Assembly (NCBI GenBank): GCA_002778195.1
Contig: PCDI01000012.1
Location: 1,087,801-1,151,800 of the forward strand
DNA from: Raffaelea ambrosiae
Lineage: Eukaryota; Ascomycota; Sordariomycetes; Ophiostomatales; Ophiostomataceae
Direction of reading: 5' to 3'
DNA: 64,000 bases
Numbering within the stretch: position 1 is the first letter of the stretch; each line of letters begins with the position of its first letter. The notes beneath the pieces are model-generated. The model was not told the origin of the DNA and ran no database searches. It saw only the letters and a list, made by a program, of their open reading frames with translations. Positions 53,809 through 64,000 of this stretch are shown here, piece by piece. The translations under genes were made by a program, and so were the position numbers.

Positions 53809-55941
53809 TCAGGCTGGCACATTGTTGTGTATTGTGCAACCGATACACTGGCAGTCGTCGCCACATGGACAGGTCAGTCCTTCACCACTGCATCCCATCA
53901 CCGAGTAGCTGACAAACAAGAAGTCACCAGCTGGTAACGACACCTGATCGTCGCCCCCCCCAGACGTATCCGAAGGCGTATGGGTCTGCGGAGAAGACGA
54001 TGCTTCAGTGCCATTTGACGTTTGGACTAGTGTCGCCGACGGTTTTGTCGACATGGTTGCAGACACCTGCGATGGCGTTGTAGACCGTGTCTCCGATGGC
54101 GTGGTCGCACTTGGGGCTGCTTTGATGGTGCTTGATGTAGACACGTTGGAAGCTTCGTCCAACAATGAGGTCCACGCTGACTGAATCGTGTTTCTCGTCG
54201 CGATGTTGTATGGGTGAACTGCGCAGCCAATGCAATCGCAGTCGTCACCACAAGAGCACATGTGTGCGTCGTCCAATTCCTCTGCGTCGGTAGCATAGTG
54301 GACTGACAGCGAAGGGTCCTGGAATTGCATGTTTTTGGAGAACAGGTTCGGATCGCCGGCGACCAGGCCGGCCCGCCATTGGGCATGTTGGAGAGGCGCT
54401 GTGACGGTTCCATATCCAGGTGGATATCTGTACCATGTCGGCCCGCTCTGCGATTGCGAGAAGTCTCCGAAAACGTGAGGGTCCAGAGGCACTGGTTGCA
54501 TGGTGTCGGTCTGGTGGGAGGAAAATGGATTGTCCAGACTGGTGAGATCGCTGGGCTTGACGTCGGGGTCAGACGATGTTCGTGGCGAGTCGAGAACGGA
54601 TTCCCCGCTGGCGCCGTCGCTCCCTTTTCTCTCCTTTGCTTGCGCGGAGATTGTATAAGAAGACAGCGGCGGCGTGGAACAACAGCTGCTTTTGGCCGTT
54701 CCGGCGTTGCTGTTGAGAGAGGTTGTGCTCGACGTCGGTGTGTGCTTTGGTGATTCGGTAGACGACAGCTGGGCTGGTTCCCCTCCTCCACAGCAGGATC
54801 TCTTCACAGGGGCAGCTGCTGTCGGCGGTGGCGGCATGGCTTGTGACGGCGTTGCCGTTTGCAGTTGCTGGTAGACATTGCGGTATCCATCCATCCCGTT
54901 CATTCCATTTACACTGTTCACTCCATTGGCCCCGTTTGGGCCGCTCATATTCGTGTTTTGGGGAGGCATAGACATGGGCTGACCCATATTTAGGCTCAGG
55001 TTCTCCAACTCGCTACCTGGTGGCAGTGGTAGTTGTCCTAATGGGAGCGACAGGCCGGCATTGCCCAAGAACGAGTTGAACTCGGATTCTCCGCCGTCTG
55101 TGTACATCTGGGGTCCAGCAGGACTCTGGACGTGATATCCGTTCTGAAATGGCGCGTTTCCGGGCGTGAACATGACTGGACAATTGTATGTCAGGGCGTC
55201 GGGGGTCAATATGAAAGCAGTTCCATTCTGCGAGCCCGGTGACGGCATGATTGTGGGCGTGGATGCGGATGCGGATGCTGCAGGCCAGTTTGACGGCGCA
55301 GCCTGGATGTTCATCTGGCTGATGCCGGTTCGTCCGTGGGCGTTCGGGTCTATTGGGCCGTGTGCTGCCGTCTTGGGCGATGGTGGAGGTCGAAAAAATG
55401 TCCGCTTCGCGGGTGATCGGGCAGCCTTGCTCGAGGAGGAGTTCGAGGCATTCTTCGAACCGCATCCGCATTTGCGTGTCCGTGGAATGGCAGCTGTGAC
55501 ACTCCCGCAGGCACATGGGTTGCTTGGCGGGTGAGGGCAAATGCTGAGTGGCCGACCTGGCTTGCGCACCGGGAGCATGACTCGATCATTCGCATGGTTG
55601 CACTTCGTTGACCGATGGCCACGAATGCATGGCTCGCTAAACATGAAAAGGTGGTCAGTAAATAGACCATCATTCCGGGTTGTCGGGTCGCCATGTCACT
55701 GATGCTATCTCGGTTGTTTATGTCGCCCTTTGCACGTCAAGGGGAGAAGCATCAAGGCACAAGATGCTGTACATGTTGTACACGTCATACAGCAGACAAG
55801 GTGGGGGGGGGTCCAGACAGAAAAAAAAAAACCACAAAGTGAGACGGCAAGGAAACATTTCAAGATAGCAAAGGTAAGACAACAGAACAGCAAAATCAAA
55901 CAAACATACCAGGCCATTTTGATCCCATTTATTATGGGCAT
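53809..55941 (-). CDS. Copper-fist transcription factor with C-terminal Cys boxes (Mac1/GRISEA-like)
   Basis: Two exons (55941-55910 and 55636-53809; intron 273 nt) give 619 aa. The junction rebuilds MPIINGIKMACEPCIRG, the exact start of a copper-fist domain. It continues RSTKCNHANDRVM, the conserved KPGRPLSICPHP and a CGCGSKN end, covering residues 1 to about 65. Two C-terminal cysteine boxes (CSCGDDCDCIGCAVHP and CPCGDDCQCIGCTIHN) have the CxCxxxCxCxGCxxH pattern that binds Cu(I) in Mac1, Cuf1 and GRISEA. The middle is Pro/Ser/Asn/Thr-rich. Family members are nuclear activators of high-affinity copper uptake genes when copper is low. A CCGGGEPAQ segment around residue 290 adds two more cysteines. 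The split after 11 codons is a position I expect for this family. Confidence 0.92.
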
Positions 55942-56887
55942 ATTGCAGGGTTTGGGGTCTGGTAGAGCAAATGCACGTCGATACCAAACGAGAAGTAGGA
56001 GAGATCAAGGGTAGAGCGGAGAAAGGAAGTGGTCGCAAGAAGAGGTGAGCAGATTTGCGACGCGGCTGGCAAAAGGTGGATGGATGGGTCGAAGGGCAGA
56101 AGGAAATGTCTGCAGGCGCTATCGTGGCGATGTCGCCCTCCCGAAGAGTGGGACTTGGTCTACAATGGTGAGTAGCGGCGGCCTTGGGGGTCCTGGAGGA
56201 AATAGTCGGCGGCAACTAAGGCGCAGGACCAAGCGGGCGCCAAATAGGGACCGTGATGGTCGCGTTTGTCTCCGAAAGGCCAGCGGGTTGGCGAAGCAGG
56301 AGCCGGCACGCGGTCGTGAGAAGCTTCTTTTCGAAAGGGGGTTTGGTTGCTCTTTGAACGACGCCAATCAAAAGACCAAGAAAAAAAAAGAACCAAAAAA
56401 ACCAAAGAGCAGAATGACGCGAGAAGTGTCGTCGTATCCGTACGCCGCCGCTCGGTGGGGAGGTGAAATGGTGGGTTGGATATGCGGTTCTATGTGCCTG
56501 GCAGAAACCTTCTCAGACCTCCTGTCCGTGTTTCGAGGTGCTGGTAGGCGGCTTGACAGGCGTCTTGTTCGGTCTGTGCTGGGTTGGCCTGGAACATGTG
56601 TGTATCCCCGCAGGGATGGGCCGTCAAGGTGCAGGGTCGAGCGAAGAGCCGCGTTTGGTGCGGCTGGGCGAGAGGAGAAAGAAGATCCGTGTCGTCACGG
56701 CACGCCTCGAAGACAGGTAACTCGGAGATGGGTGGTGTATGCGCTGCTGTCTCCAGGATGTGCCAGGTCAACTCCAGACGAGGTCAATCTCGCGGACGGC
56801 GGGGACGAAGGAACGCCGCCGAGAATGTAGGCAGGAATGCTGCAAAGTAGAGTAGAGTAGAGTAGAGTAGCGTGGGGGAGAGGCTGG

Positions 56888-56922
56888 NNNNNNNNNNNNN
56901 NNNNNNNNNNNNNNNNNNNNNN
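56888..56922. other. Assembly gap (35 N)
   Basis: Thirty-five consecutive N between GGCTGG and GGGGGGG, directly after an (AGAGT)n repeat. Confidence 0.99.
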
Positions 56923-58008
56923 GGGGGGGTGTCCGCGCAGATACGATCAAAGAGTCGGAGGCTGCTGTGGCCGGTCTCTGTGAGTGGACGTCTGTCCACA
57001 GGCACTCAACCCCAGGACCAGACTGGCAACGAAGGGTCACACAGACGCAGGCCACAAAGCAAGGGGACCAGAGTGCACAAGCAAGGGTAAGGCAGGTCAG
57101 GCCAAGGGATGACCCGCCAGATAAGATCCGAGTGATGGAATCCGAGTGATGGATCCGAGTGATGGGATGGGATGGCGTACGGTAAAACAGGGCTACCGCA
57201 GAAATGTTCGATGTGCACAGCAGAAGCTTAGAGGCGTCGGTAAAGACCTGCTGCTGGGGCGTGTGCCAAGGGATGAGGTCTAAGACAGAAGACGGTGTCT
57301 AGGGCGGTCTCTGCTTCCGGATATCAGATCTGCTGCTGTCTTTGTTCTTGTTTCCTGATCTGTCTCCCGCGTCCTATCTGTCTTCGTCTGCTGTCCTCCC
57401 TTTGTCTGGCGTCACCAGTGACCACCGTTACTTGGGGCGTCTGCAGCTGTCGATCGACGCTCCGTTCTCTCAGATGTCTGGGTCGCTTGTGTCGCTTGCC
57501 CGTGCAGGCATGCGTCCGTTCCGGGTGCTGCTGCGGGATCTGGCCTGTAAGACAGTCTCAGTACACAGTTTGAGAGCACAGCACGCACAGCCAGCCAGCA
57601 CAGCCAGCACAGCACAACTGAACAGAAGACACAAAACTGATTGGTCCGAGGCGGAAGAGCCAGGGGGGGTGTGCATGGGAAGGGGTGGTCCCGCGCGCGC
57701 AGGTCAAATTTAAAAAAAAAAAAAAAAAACGTGCTCAACTTACCAGAAAGTGGACTGGCGGTTTGAGGTGAGGCAGTTTTCATTCGAGAAGACAAGGAGG
57801 AGGTGGTGCAGGATGGGGAAAGGACGGACAAGCAAAGACGGATGGGGAGGGGCGGCCGGGTGTATAAAAGGATAAGAAGGAGACCCTGCGCCGCGCAAGA
57901 GGAGGGAAGAGCAGCAGGAAGGAGGAGCACCAGCCGGGAGGGGGGAACAGCTGTGGCAGGTTGAGAAAAAAAAAGGAAGAGGGACGGATCCAATGACAGT
58001 GAATTGGC

Positions 58009-58050
58009 ACACGCACACACACACACACACACAGAGAGAGAGAAAGAGAG
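58009..58050. repeat. (CA)n-(GA)n dinucleotide microsatellite
   Basis: About 12 CA units run into GA units interrupted by AAA. Confidence 0.95.
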
Positions 58051-59806
58051 GAAAAGGGTAGGTGATGAGAAGATGAGATGAGAAAGCCGGTTGCGAAAGT
58101 CAGCCCTTTGAGAGCGTGCACTTGGTGTCTTTGGTGGGTTCCGCCAGACGCCAAAACGGGCGAAGCCGGCTACTGGATACCAATGCTGGGTCTGTTTAGG
58201 GTTTTGTCTGGGTTTTCTCTGGCAGTATTGAAAGTTGGGCCGTTGGCCAGGGAGAGAGGGAGAGACGAAAACGGACAGAAGAGAGGGAGAACAGATAAAG
58301 AGAGTCTGGTCATCAAAGGTGGAGAGATCGAGTCAAACGTTTCTCGAGGTGGACCTTCGTCTCGTCACTCTGGGCCGCTCTTGCTTTGTCCGTGCTTTGT
58401 TTCTTCGGCAAGTTGGGCCTGCACACTGCAATGGGTCGCAGATCGAAGCGGATGTCGTGAACAAACACCCCAAAAAAAATAAAGGGAGGAGGCAGCGAAG
58501 AAGGAACGGAGCCAAACACAAAGAAGAATCGAAGAAAGCGAGACAGGCCTGTTTCGACCAGGAGGAAAGCGCGACCCTGACGGAGACCCGCGGCAGGCAC
58601 GCCCAGGCAGGCCAGTCCGGTAAAAAGGTCTTGCCCACCGAACCTCTGCACCACCAAGGCGCCCGGACGTACATAGTACACCGTAATACACCTGCAGACA
58701 CTGGCTTCCCCGCCGTCTCACTGTGTATGGTACGCTTGGTCGTGTCCGTCGTTCCTGCCTTCCGTCGCAATCCAAGAAACCAGAACGCAGACACCACTCG
58801 ACTGCAGACGCACAAACTCTCCAAAAAAAAAGAGAGGGACCGGCGTGGTGGGGTTTGCGACCTGCGCCGAGTGAGCAAGTTTCCATTGGCTGCCGCTACG
58901 TCAGCTGTGGGGCGGCTGGAGAGTGTGTGGGAGCCAAACGACCGGCCAATAATAGCCCATCAACTACCGTGTCTACTGTACAAATCAGGCACGCACCTTT
59001 GTGGAGCAAATCGCGACCAGATACGGTGTAGTTACTATTATGGTAGATGCGCCCAAAGCTCGGGTCACAAGCTACAGAGCTGTTCAAAGGGAGTCCTTTT
59101 GAAATCAAAAGTTTTGCTCCTTGGTGTATTTTGGCGATCACCTGCGGTTGATGATTCGCCAGTGACTCCGTGGGTTTTGCACGTACAAGTAGCCGCGCGC
59201 AGCGGTTTAAGCATGGCGCTTGTCAATGTGCGCCTATGGGAAACGCATCTTACCGGACGCTCTGCAATGTGTCTCGAGACACCACTCGGTCCGCAGCAGT
59301 CAATGTCGGTGTCAATGTCGGTGTTTGTTTGTTTTTGGTTTTCGTTTAACGGGAACGGCTGCATCCGCCTACAAAACGAGCGCCTAGCCGGGCAGCTAAA
59401 ACTCGGCCACAGACTGATTCTGCAGATGACTTTCTCAACCGAGCACAAACCTGTCCTTTCATGTAATCCAGGGGACAAGTCTGGCTTCGACACTCTGTTT
59501 TTAGCCGACATAAATTTCTGTGCCATGAGCCTACCTACATGATCGAACCATTCTTAATTCGCTTGATAGCGGTCCTTCTTCGTACGTGACAATGGTCTTG
59601 TTGTCGGGCGGCTACTTCTAGTCACAGCTGCGGGAGAGGGACGTGATGTCAGTCGCTCATTCGACTGAGTGAGTGAAGATGCTCAATTCAACACGTGTAT
59701 TTCTTCTGTTCTGGATTCCAAGTGAAGGGAGAAGAGGTGGAATGTGTCCGCACTAGGATTAGGGTAATAGAACCCAGTTGCGAGCCTATAGGCATGAGCA
59801 GAGCAA

Positions 59807-60557
59807 TCACATCTTGGCCACAGTGTCACCGCGAACAGGCTCGGCAGTATGTGCGAAGAGTTTGTGGATGCTCTTGGCCTCGATAACCTTGTCGTAGGCG
59901 GTGCCTTTTGGCGGATCCTCTCCACCATCATTGTCATCTTCATCGCGGCAGGCTTCGCCTGTTCTCTCGCCGCAGCGACCCCAGCTGGACGTGAACATCA
60001 CCATGGCGTCCTTGTCTATAAAGCTTTGTGGCATGATTATGGTGAATGGCTCAGCTTACTCCCATTGCACCTCCAATTCGGCGGGCCTGGGTTGTTCCGC
60101 CAAGCTCACGACTTCGGGGACGAGTATGTTGGTATGCTCGTGAGTCAGGATACAGTCTGCGACCATGTCGACAAAGGTCGCCGGTATCATGCTTCCGGCC
60201 ACCGGCGAAGGACCGTCGGCAAACTCAAAAGCCCACAAGTACATTGGGGCTAATTTTGAAAAGTATTCTGTGCACATTTCCAAGGTCGAGGTCCGCAACT
60301 ATGGTTGGGTTGGTCCAGGTGAACCCCGGGATACCCATGTAGGTCTCGAGACGAACTATGCCGTCGGTGATCGGATCATGGCAATATACGGGATGAACTC
60401 GGAAGAGATTTCCCATACCGTACTGCACTGTGATGCCATGCAGGTCGTCGATCAGCTTGGCATACTTCTCTTCGACTTGGAGTTCGCTATCGATGTACGG
60501 AAGATCGTTGTATCTGCCAGGAGGCTGTGGTATTGGGGTGGTGGCAGTCATCTGCAT
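59807..60557 (-). pseudogene. Possible decayed gene of unknown family
   Basis: Three reverse-strand ORFs follow one another with small overlaps: 60557-60225, 60298-60056 and 60034-59807. Amino-acid composition is natural rather than shadow-like (for example NLFRVHPVYCHDPITDG, YLWAFEFADG, SMIPATFVDMVADCIL and MPQSFIDKDAMVMF). Joining them would need a frame change near 60,240-60,290 and readthrough of a stop near 60,056. I found no convincing intron and recognise no family. It could be a pseudogene, an unusual multi-exon gene or chance. Confidence 0.3.
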
Positions 60558-61242
60558 TAGGTAGACCTGAATTTGGACAAGACGTGTATTTCAACCACTG
60601 ACGAGAGTTAATTGAGTATGTATATATATTCCTTGGTCTCCCAGTTTCCAGTCTCTCAGTCTGCCTTAAATTCGTCTTGGCCAAACCTCCGGCCGCCCAA
60701 ACTTGCGCTGCGGCTACAGCCAGGTCGGGGAGTCTCGTGCCCGGCCATCCTTGTATAGGCGGCCAGGGACCAGCGCCCTGTATTTACTTGTATCTTACAC
60801 GTGTCATGGTAATGGATCTGGTGTTCTTTGTATCGTACATGCAGTGAGCAGCAGGGCGGGCCTATTTGTACTAAACACCGGAGGTATGCTTATTCTAAAC
60901 AGTGGGGGATGATCGCGCTCAGGCTGGGAACCAGGCCAAGGAAACCACCAGACGGCAGGCGGAAGCGAGGAGACTGCGGGTTACTTTCCACCCACGGACA
61001 CACACTTTGGTCGGACACTCTCTTGCTGGACACCCACGTGTTGGACACTCTCTTGGGCACACTTCTTAGTAGACACGCACTCGTGTACCATCCATGTTTC
61101 CCATCTGTATTAGTCTAATTCCCCGCTTCTTGATCATCTATGCGTAGTTCGTCGACTTCATGACAGGAGTACACATGCCTGACCGTACATCGTAGCCAGG
61201 ATACGCCTCCCAACCAGCGAGCGCCCTTTCCGTCCCCTCCTT
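60558..61242. other. Intergenic with short direct repeats
   Basis: Contains GGACACTCTCTTG twice (about 61014 and 61044) plus related GGACACCCACG and AGACACGCACT words. No gene recognised. Confidence 0.5.
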
Positions 61243-64000
61243 TTAGGCTTCGTCCTCGTCATCAGAGTCGGCAAACATGTCCACGGCCCTGATCCGCTTG
61301 CGTGCGGATCTTTCCACCGCTGCTGCCGACATCTGGAACCCGCCAATGGATTTGATCTCGGGTTTGGGTGTGGACTCTGTTTTTGGCGTCTCTTTGTGTA
61401 CGGCGTCAAGCTTGGTCGATGGGGTTGTCTGCTTTAAATTCGCCTTTGCCTTTGCTTCTTTTTCAGCCTCTTTTCCAGCCTCTTTTTCAGCCTCTTTTTC
61501 AGCCTCTTCCTTGGCCTCCTTGGCCTCCTTGGCCTCCTGGGCCTCCTGGGCCTCCTTGGCCTCCTTGGCCTCCTGGGCCTCCTGGGCCTCCTCCTTGGCC
61601 TCCTCCATCTCGACATCGCTGCTCATGGCCGACAGCCCGCTCATGTCGTAGTCGTCGTCGTCCGTGCCAATCTCGCCCTCCTCGCTCGCCTCGGCCATGT
61701 CGCCGCCACCCAGCGCCTCGATTTCGTCCGTTGTCAGGGGCACGCCGTCTAGATCATCCGTGCCAACGACGTCGAGACGGCCATTCGCGTCGTCTTCGTC
61801 AGCCATCGGCTCGCCGTCAATGTCTTCGTGGTCCAGGCAAGCAAGATCCAGCTCTTCGTCGTCCGTGTACTCGGACCGGTAGGCCTCGTATTCGTCGTCC
61901 TCGGGATCGTACGCGTCTCCTCCGGCGTCACTGCCTGCTGGGCGCGGGCCGCCTGCCACGGCGGTGTCGCCGTCGCCGTTGTCGTCGTCGACATCCATAG
62001 CATCGCCACCGCCGCCGCCCCAATGGTTCGCTTCTTCTTTGGACGTGTCCACCGGCCGGAACCCAGACGACAAAGACGAACCAGCCGTCCCAGCGCCGGA
62101 CGCCACGGCTGCCGTGTCGACCGTCTTCCAGCGCTTCTTCTTGGCGGCGGCGGCCATGTCTGCTTCGAGTTTCTCGTCTTTCTTGGCGCTCGGCGGGTTT
62201 TCGAAGCTGGACACGAGGTACTCCTGGGTCGTGGCGGAGAAGACCGACCACCCGTCCCAGTGGCCCAGGACCAGGCCGATGCTGCGCTTCCACTTGTCGG
62301 CGCGCAGACGGCCCCAGTGCAGCTTCTCGGCCATGAGGCCCAGGCCCTCAAACACCTTGCGGTTGCGCAGCGCGTTTTCAAACAGCTGCCGGTACCGCCA
62401 GGCATGGCGGATGCCGCTGGTGGCGGACGAGGACAGGATGTCGCTGACCACGTAGACGGCGATCAGCTTGGCGCCGCTCGTATCTCGCACGTCCGCGGAC
62501 GGGGGGGCGGCACTGGCGGACGCCGTAGACGCACCCGGTGCCGGTCCACCAGACGCCGCAGGAACAATGGCCTGCGAGGCGCTGCTGTCTCTGCCGGCGT
62601 CATGGCCGGCGGGCTCTTGCTTCTTGCACTCGGGGTTGGCCGCAGACAGCGCAAACGGCTGCTCAATGTTGGACACGATCATCTCCACGATCTCGTCCGA
62701 GCCCCGGCTGGCGTGGGTGATGGCAAAGGCCGTGACGCGGGCAATGTCGCCCTTGCGCAGCTTCGAGAGCGTCGTCGGCAGGCGTGCCAGGAGGTGGGTC
62801 AGCTTGGCCTTTTCCATCGGGTTCAGGAACATGTCTTCGCCGTCGTTGCCAGCGCCGGCACCACCACCCGTCCCGGCGGCCGCATCCGCCGGTGGCTTGC
62901 CGCCGTCCTCGTAATCCGAATCGTCGGAAGAGTTGTACTCGGAATCCGACACAAACTCGGCCACGTCTGTGCTGAACTCGTAGGGCAGGGGGTGGTCGGG
63001 CACCTTCCACGCGCTGCTGCCTTCAAACAGCGGCATGTACTTGCCCTGGCCGCGCTTCGTCTGGTGCCCCGTGACAATCTCCCAGAGGCGGTACCGGTAC
63101 CAGACGCCGGCTTCGCTGCGGGCATCCCAGATCCACGCCCACTTCTCTTCCCGCTGGACTTCGGGTCGGCTCATCAGCAGGGCCTCGAACTCGGGGCCGT
63201 GGTCCAGGACGCTCTCGACGACCTTGTGGATCATCCGCAGCTTCCGGATGTCCCGTGGCGGCCGCACAGGCACATACAAGATCCCGTCGCGATGGACATG
63301 GCCGGCAGCGCCACCCGGGGGACCGAACGTCGAAGGCGGAGGAATGCCCCGGCCGCGTCCAAACCCACCGCGACCATGAAAGGCGGGCGGCGGTGGGGGC
63401 GCAAATCCTCCACCAGGCACGGGGGGTCCATCGGGTCGAGTCGCCGGCACGGGCTTTGCCCCGAAAGGCTGTGAGGCGCCGGCAGCCGTGCCGGACAAGG
63501 ACGTGCTGTTCGCCAGCGACGATGCCGAGGCCGACGCAACCACGGCCGACGAAAGGTGCCTGTGCAGGTTGAGGTAGTACCCGTAGCCCAGGTAGCGGTT
63601 CTGCAGCGCGCTCACGGCCGCGTCGATGTCGCTGGCAGCCGTGCCGGTGGAGAGCGTGACAATGGCCGCGACGGCTTTCCGGTCGTTGGGTCCGCTCGAC
63701 GAGGCTGGCAGCATGCGCACATTGTCGACCGTCAGTCCCGTCGGCGCCACGAGGGCCTTGACCGCAGCAGGCGACGTGACCGGTGGCAGGTTCGCCAGGC
63801 GGACGGTCGGCTTCGACACGGCCTTCTCTTCGGCCCGGTCGGCTGCCGCATTGCTGCCCGTGCCGCTGCCTGGCCCGCCAGACATGCCGCCACCGGGACC
63901 ACCTCCACCGCCAGGCCTCGAGATCCGTCCCCCCGTCTGCATGCCGCCACTGTCGTCGTCCTCGTCGTCGCTGTCGTCGCCAAAGGCCAGTCGGTTGCCG
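61243..64000 (-). CDS. U2-associated protein SR140-like splicing factor (RRM-SURP-CID), N-terminus outside window
   Basis: The frame is open from the right edge to a TAA at 61243 (at least 919 codons). An RRM covers KPTVRLANLPPVTSPAAVK to LGYGYYLNLHRHL. A proline/glycine-rich linker follows. The SURP domain is IRKLRMIHKVVESVLDHGPE with WAWIWDARSEAGVWYRYRLW. The CID starts LNPMEKAKLTHLLARLP and continues through KLIAVYVVSDILSSSATSG and WKRSIGLVLGHWDGWSVF. This order is that of SR140/U2SURP, a U2 snRNP-associated nuclear splicing factor. The last 300 residues are acidic and low-complexity, with an EAQEAKEA repeat coded by GGCCTCCTT-type repeats (61460-61600), and end with RKRIRAVDMFADSDD. Upstream codons inside the window are Asp/Glu-rich, so the true start lies beyond 64000. 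Confidence 0.9.
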   Translation of the reverse strand, partial: GNRLAFGDDSDDEDDDSGGMQTGGRISRPGGGGGPGGGMSGGPGSGTGSNAAADRAEEKAVSKPTVRLANLPPVTSPAAVKALVAPTGLTVDNVRMLPASSSGPNDRKAVAAIVTLSTGTAASDIDAAVSALQNRYLGYGYYLNLHRHLSSAVVASASASSLANSTSLSGTAAGASQPFGAKPVPATRPDGPPVPGGGFAPPPPPAFHGRGGFGRGRGIPPPSTFGPPGGAAGHVHRDGILYVPVRPPRDIRKLRMIHKVVESVLDHGPEFEALLMSRPEVQREEKWAWIWDARSEAGVWYRYRLWEIVTGHQTKRGQGKYMPLFEGSSAWKVPDHPLPYEFSTDVAEFVSDSEYNSSDDSDYEDGGKPPADAAAGTGGGAGAGNDGEDMFLNPMEKAKLTHLLARLPTTLSKLRKGDIARVTAFAITHASRGSDEIVEMIVSNIEQPFALSAANPECKKQEPAGHDAGRDSSASQAIVPAASGGPAPGASTASASAAPPSADVRDTSGAKLIAVYVVSDILSSSATSGIRHAWRYRQLFENALRNRKVFEGLGLMAEKLHWGRLRADKWKRSIGLVLGHWDGWSVFSATTQEYLVSSFENPPSAKKDEKLEADMAAAAKKKRWKTVDTAAVASGAGTAGSSLSSGFRPVDTSKEEANHWGGGGGDAMDVDDDNGDGDTAVAGGPRPAGSDAGGDAYDPEDDEYEAYRSEYTDDEELDLACLDHEDIDGEPMADEDDANGRLDVVGTDDLDGVPLTTDEIEALGGGDMAEASEEGEIGTDDDDYDMSGLSAMSSDVEMEEAKEEAQEAQEAKEAKEAQEAQEAKEAKEAKEEAEKEAEKEAGKEAEKEAKAKANLKQTTPSTKLDAVHKETPKTESTPKPEIKSIGGFQMSAAAVERSARKRIRAVDMFADSDDEDEA

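Larger units (their letters stand above)
55942..59682. other. Long gene-poor region upstream of the copper regulator
   Basis: About 3.7 kb with no supported gene. It is rich in simple sequence: GGGA-type purine runs, (AGAGT)n at 56846-56870, a 35-N gap at 56888-56922, a TATAAAAG box at 57858 and (CA)n(GA)n at 58009-58050. Long ORFs here (for example 58235-59542) have no family features. It may be a long promoter and 5' UTR. Confidence 0.45.

Noticed and set aside
56768..57055. ORFs reading across the N gap
   Set aside because: The frame across unknown bases is meaningless.
58235..59542. 435-codon plus-strand ORF upstream of the copper regulator
   Set aside because: No domain, irregular composition, purine-rich DNA; no evidence of coding.
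61828..63474. 548-codon plus-strand ORF
   Set aside because: Antisense shadow of the SR140-like gene.
1..64000. CRISPR arrays, bacterial operons, insertion sequences, transposon ends, tRNA or rRNA genes
   Set aside because: None seen. The window is fungal nuclear DNA; I saw no long terminal repeats, transposase motifs or tRNA cloverleaf by eye, though a tRNA scan was not possible.

Overview
This looks like nuclear DNA from a filamentous ascomycete (Pezizomycotina, most likely Sordariomycetes). The genes carry short GT-AG introns of 56-273 nt with CTAAC/CTGAC-like branch sites. The families are typical of that group: a HET-domain protein, a fungal NLR, a FunK1-type kinase, a rhodopsin-like membrane protein, a copper-fist regulator and a highly reducing polyketide synthase (HR-PKS). 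The window begins inside one gene and ends inside another, and has one 35-base N gap (56888-56922). Exon structures were read by eye, by matching splice sites, phase and family motifs; none has transcript support here.

Region 1 (1-17.1 kb) is a secondary-metabolite gene cluster. In order it holds the 5' end of an adenylation-first NRPS or NRPS-like gene (-), an FAD-dependent amine/amino-acid oxidase-like enzyme (+), a complete HR-PKS with KS-AT-DH-MT-ER-KR-ACP (-), a DHA2-type MFS exporter (+), an extended SDR reductase (-), and a three-exon bZIP-plus-ankyrin regulator with a 26-residue polyQ tract (-). That last architecture is the bANK type known from ToxE (HC-toxin) and Apf2 (apicidin F). 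NRPS/oxidase and PKS/MFS are divergent pairs sharing promoters. A plausible job split is acyl chain from the PKS, amino-acid activation by the NRPS, tailoring by the oxidase and SDR, export by the MFS and control by the bANK protein.

Region 2 (17.1-49.1 kb) is accessory sequence. Intact genes are a GRE2-like reductase, a HET protein, a 2-oxoglutarate/Fe(II) dioxygenase, a FunK1-like kinase, a secreted BBE-type FAD oxidase, a rhodopsin-like membrane protein, an HSL-type esterase, a HAD dehalogenase, a glyoxalase-like protein, a DUF1993 protein, a hydrolase/NB-ARC/TPR NLR and a Baeyer-Villiger-type monooxygenase. Between them lie broken genes: an MFS permease tail, a SAM methyltransferase, a DUF1772-like membrane protein and possibly a glycosyltransferase. 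This mix of incompatibility genes, oxidoreductases and relics is what a fast-evolving region would look like.

Region 3 (49.1-64 kb) looks more conserved: a small cysteine-rich protein, a MARVEL-like membrane protein, a copper-fist/Cys-box transcription factor with a long gene-poor upstream region, a possibly decayed gene at 59.8-60.6 kb, and a U2-associated SR140-like splicing factor running off the right edge.
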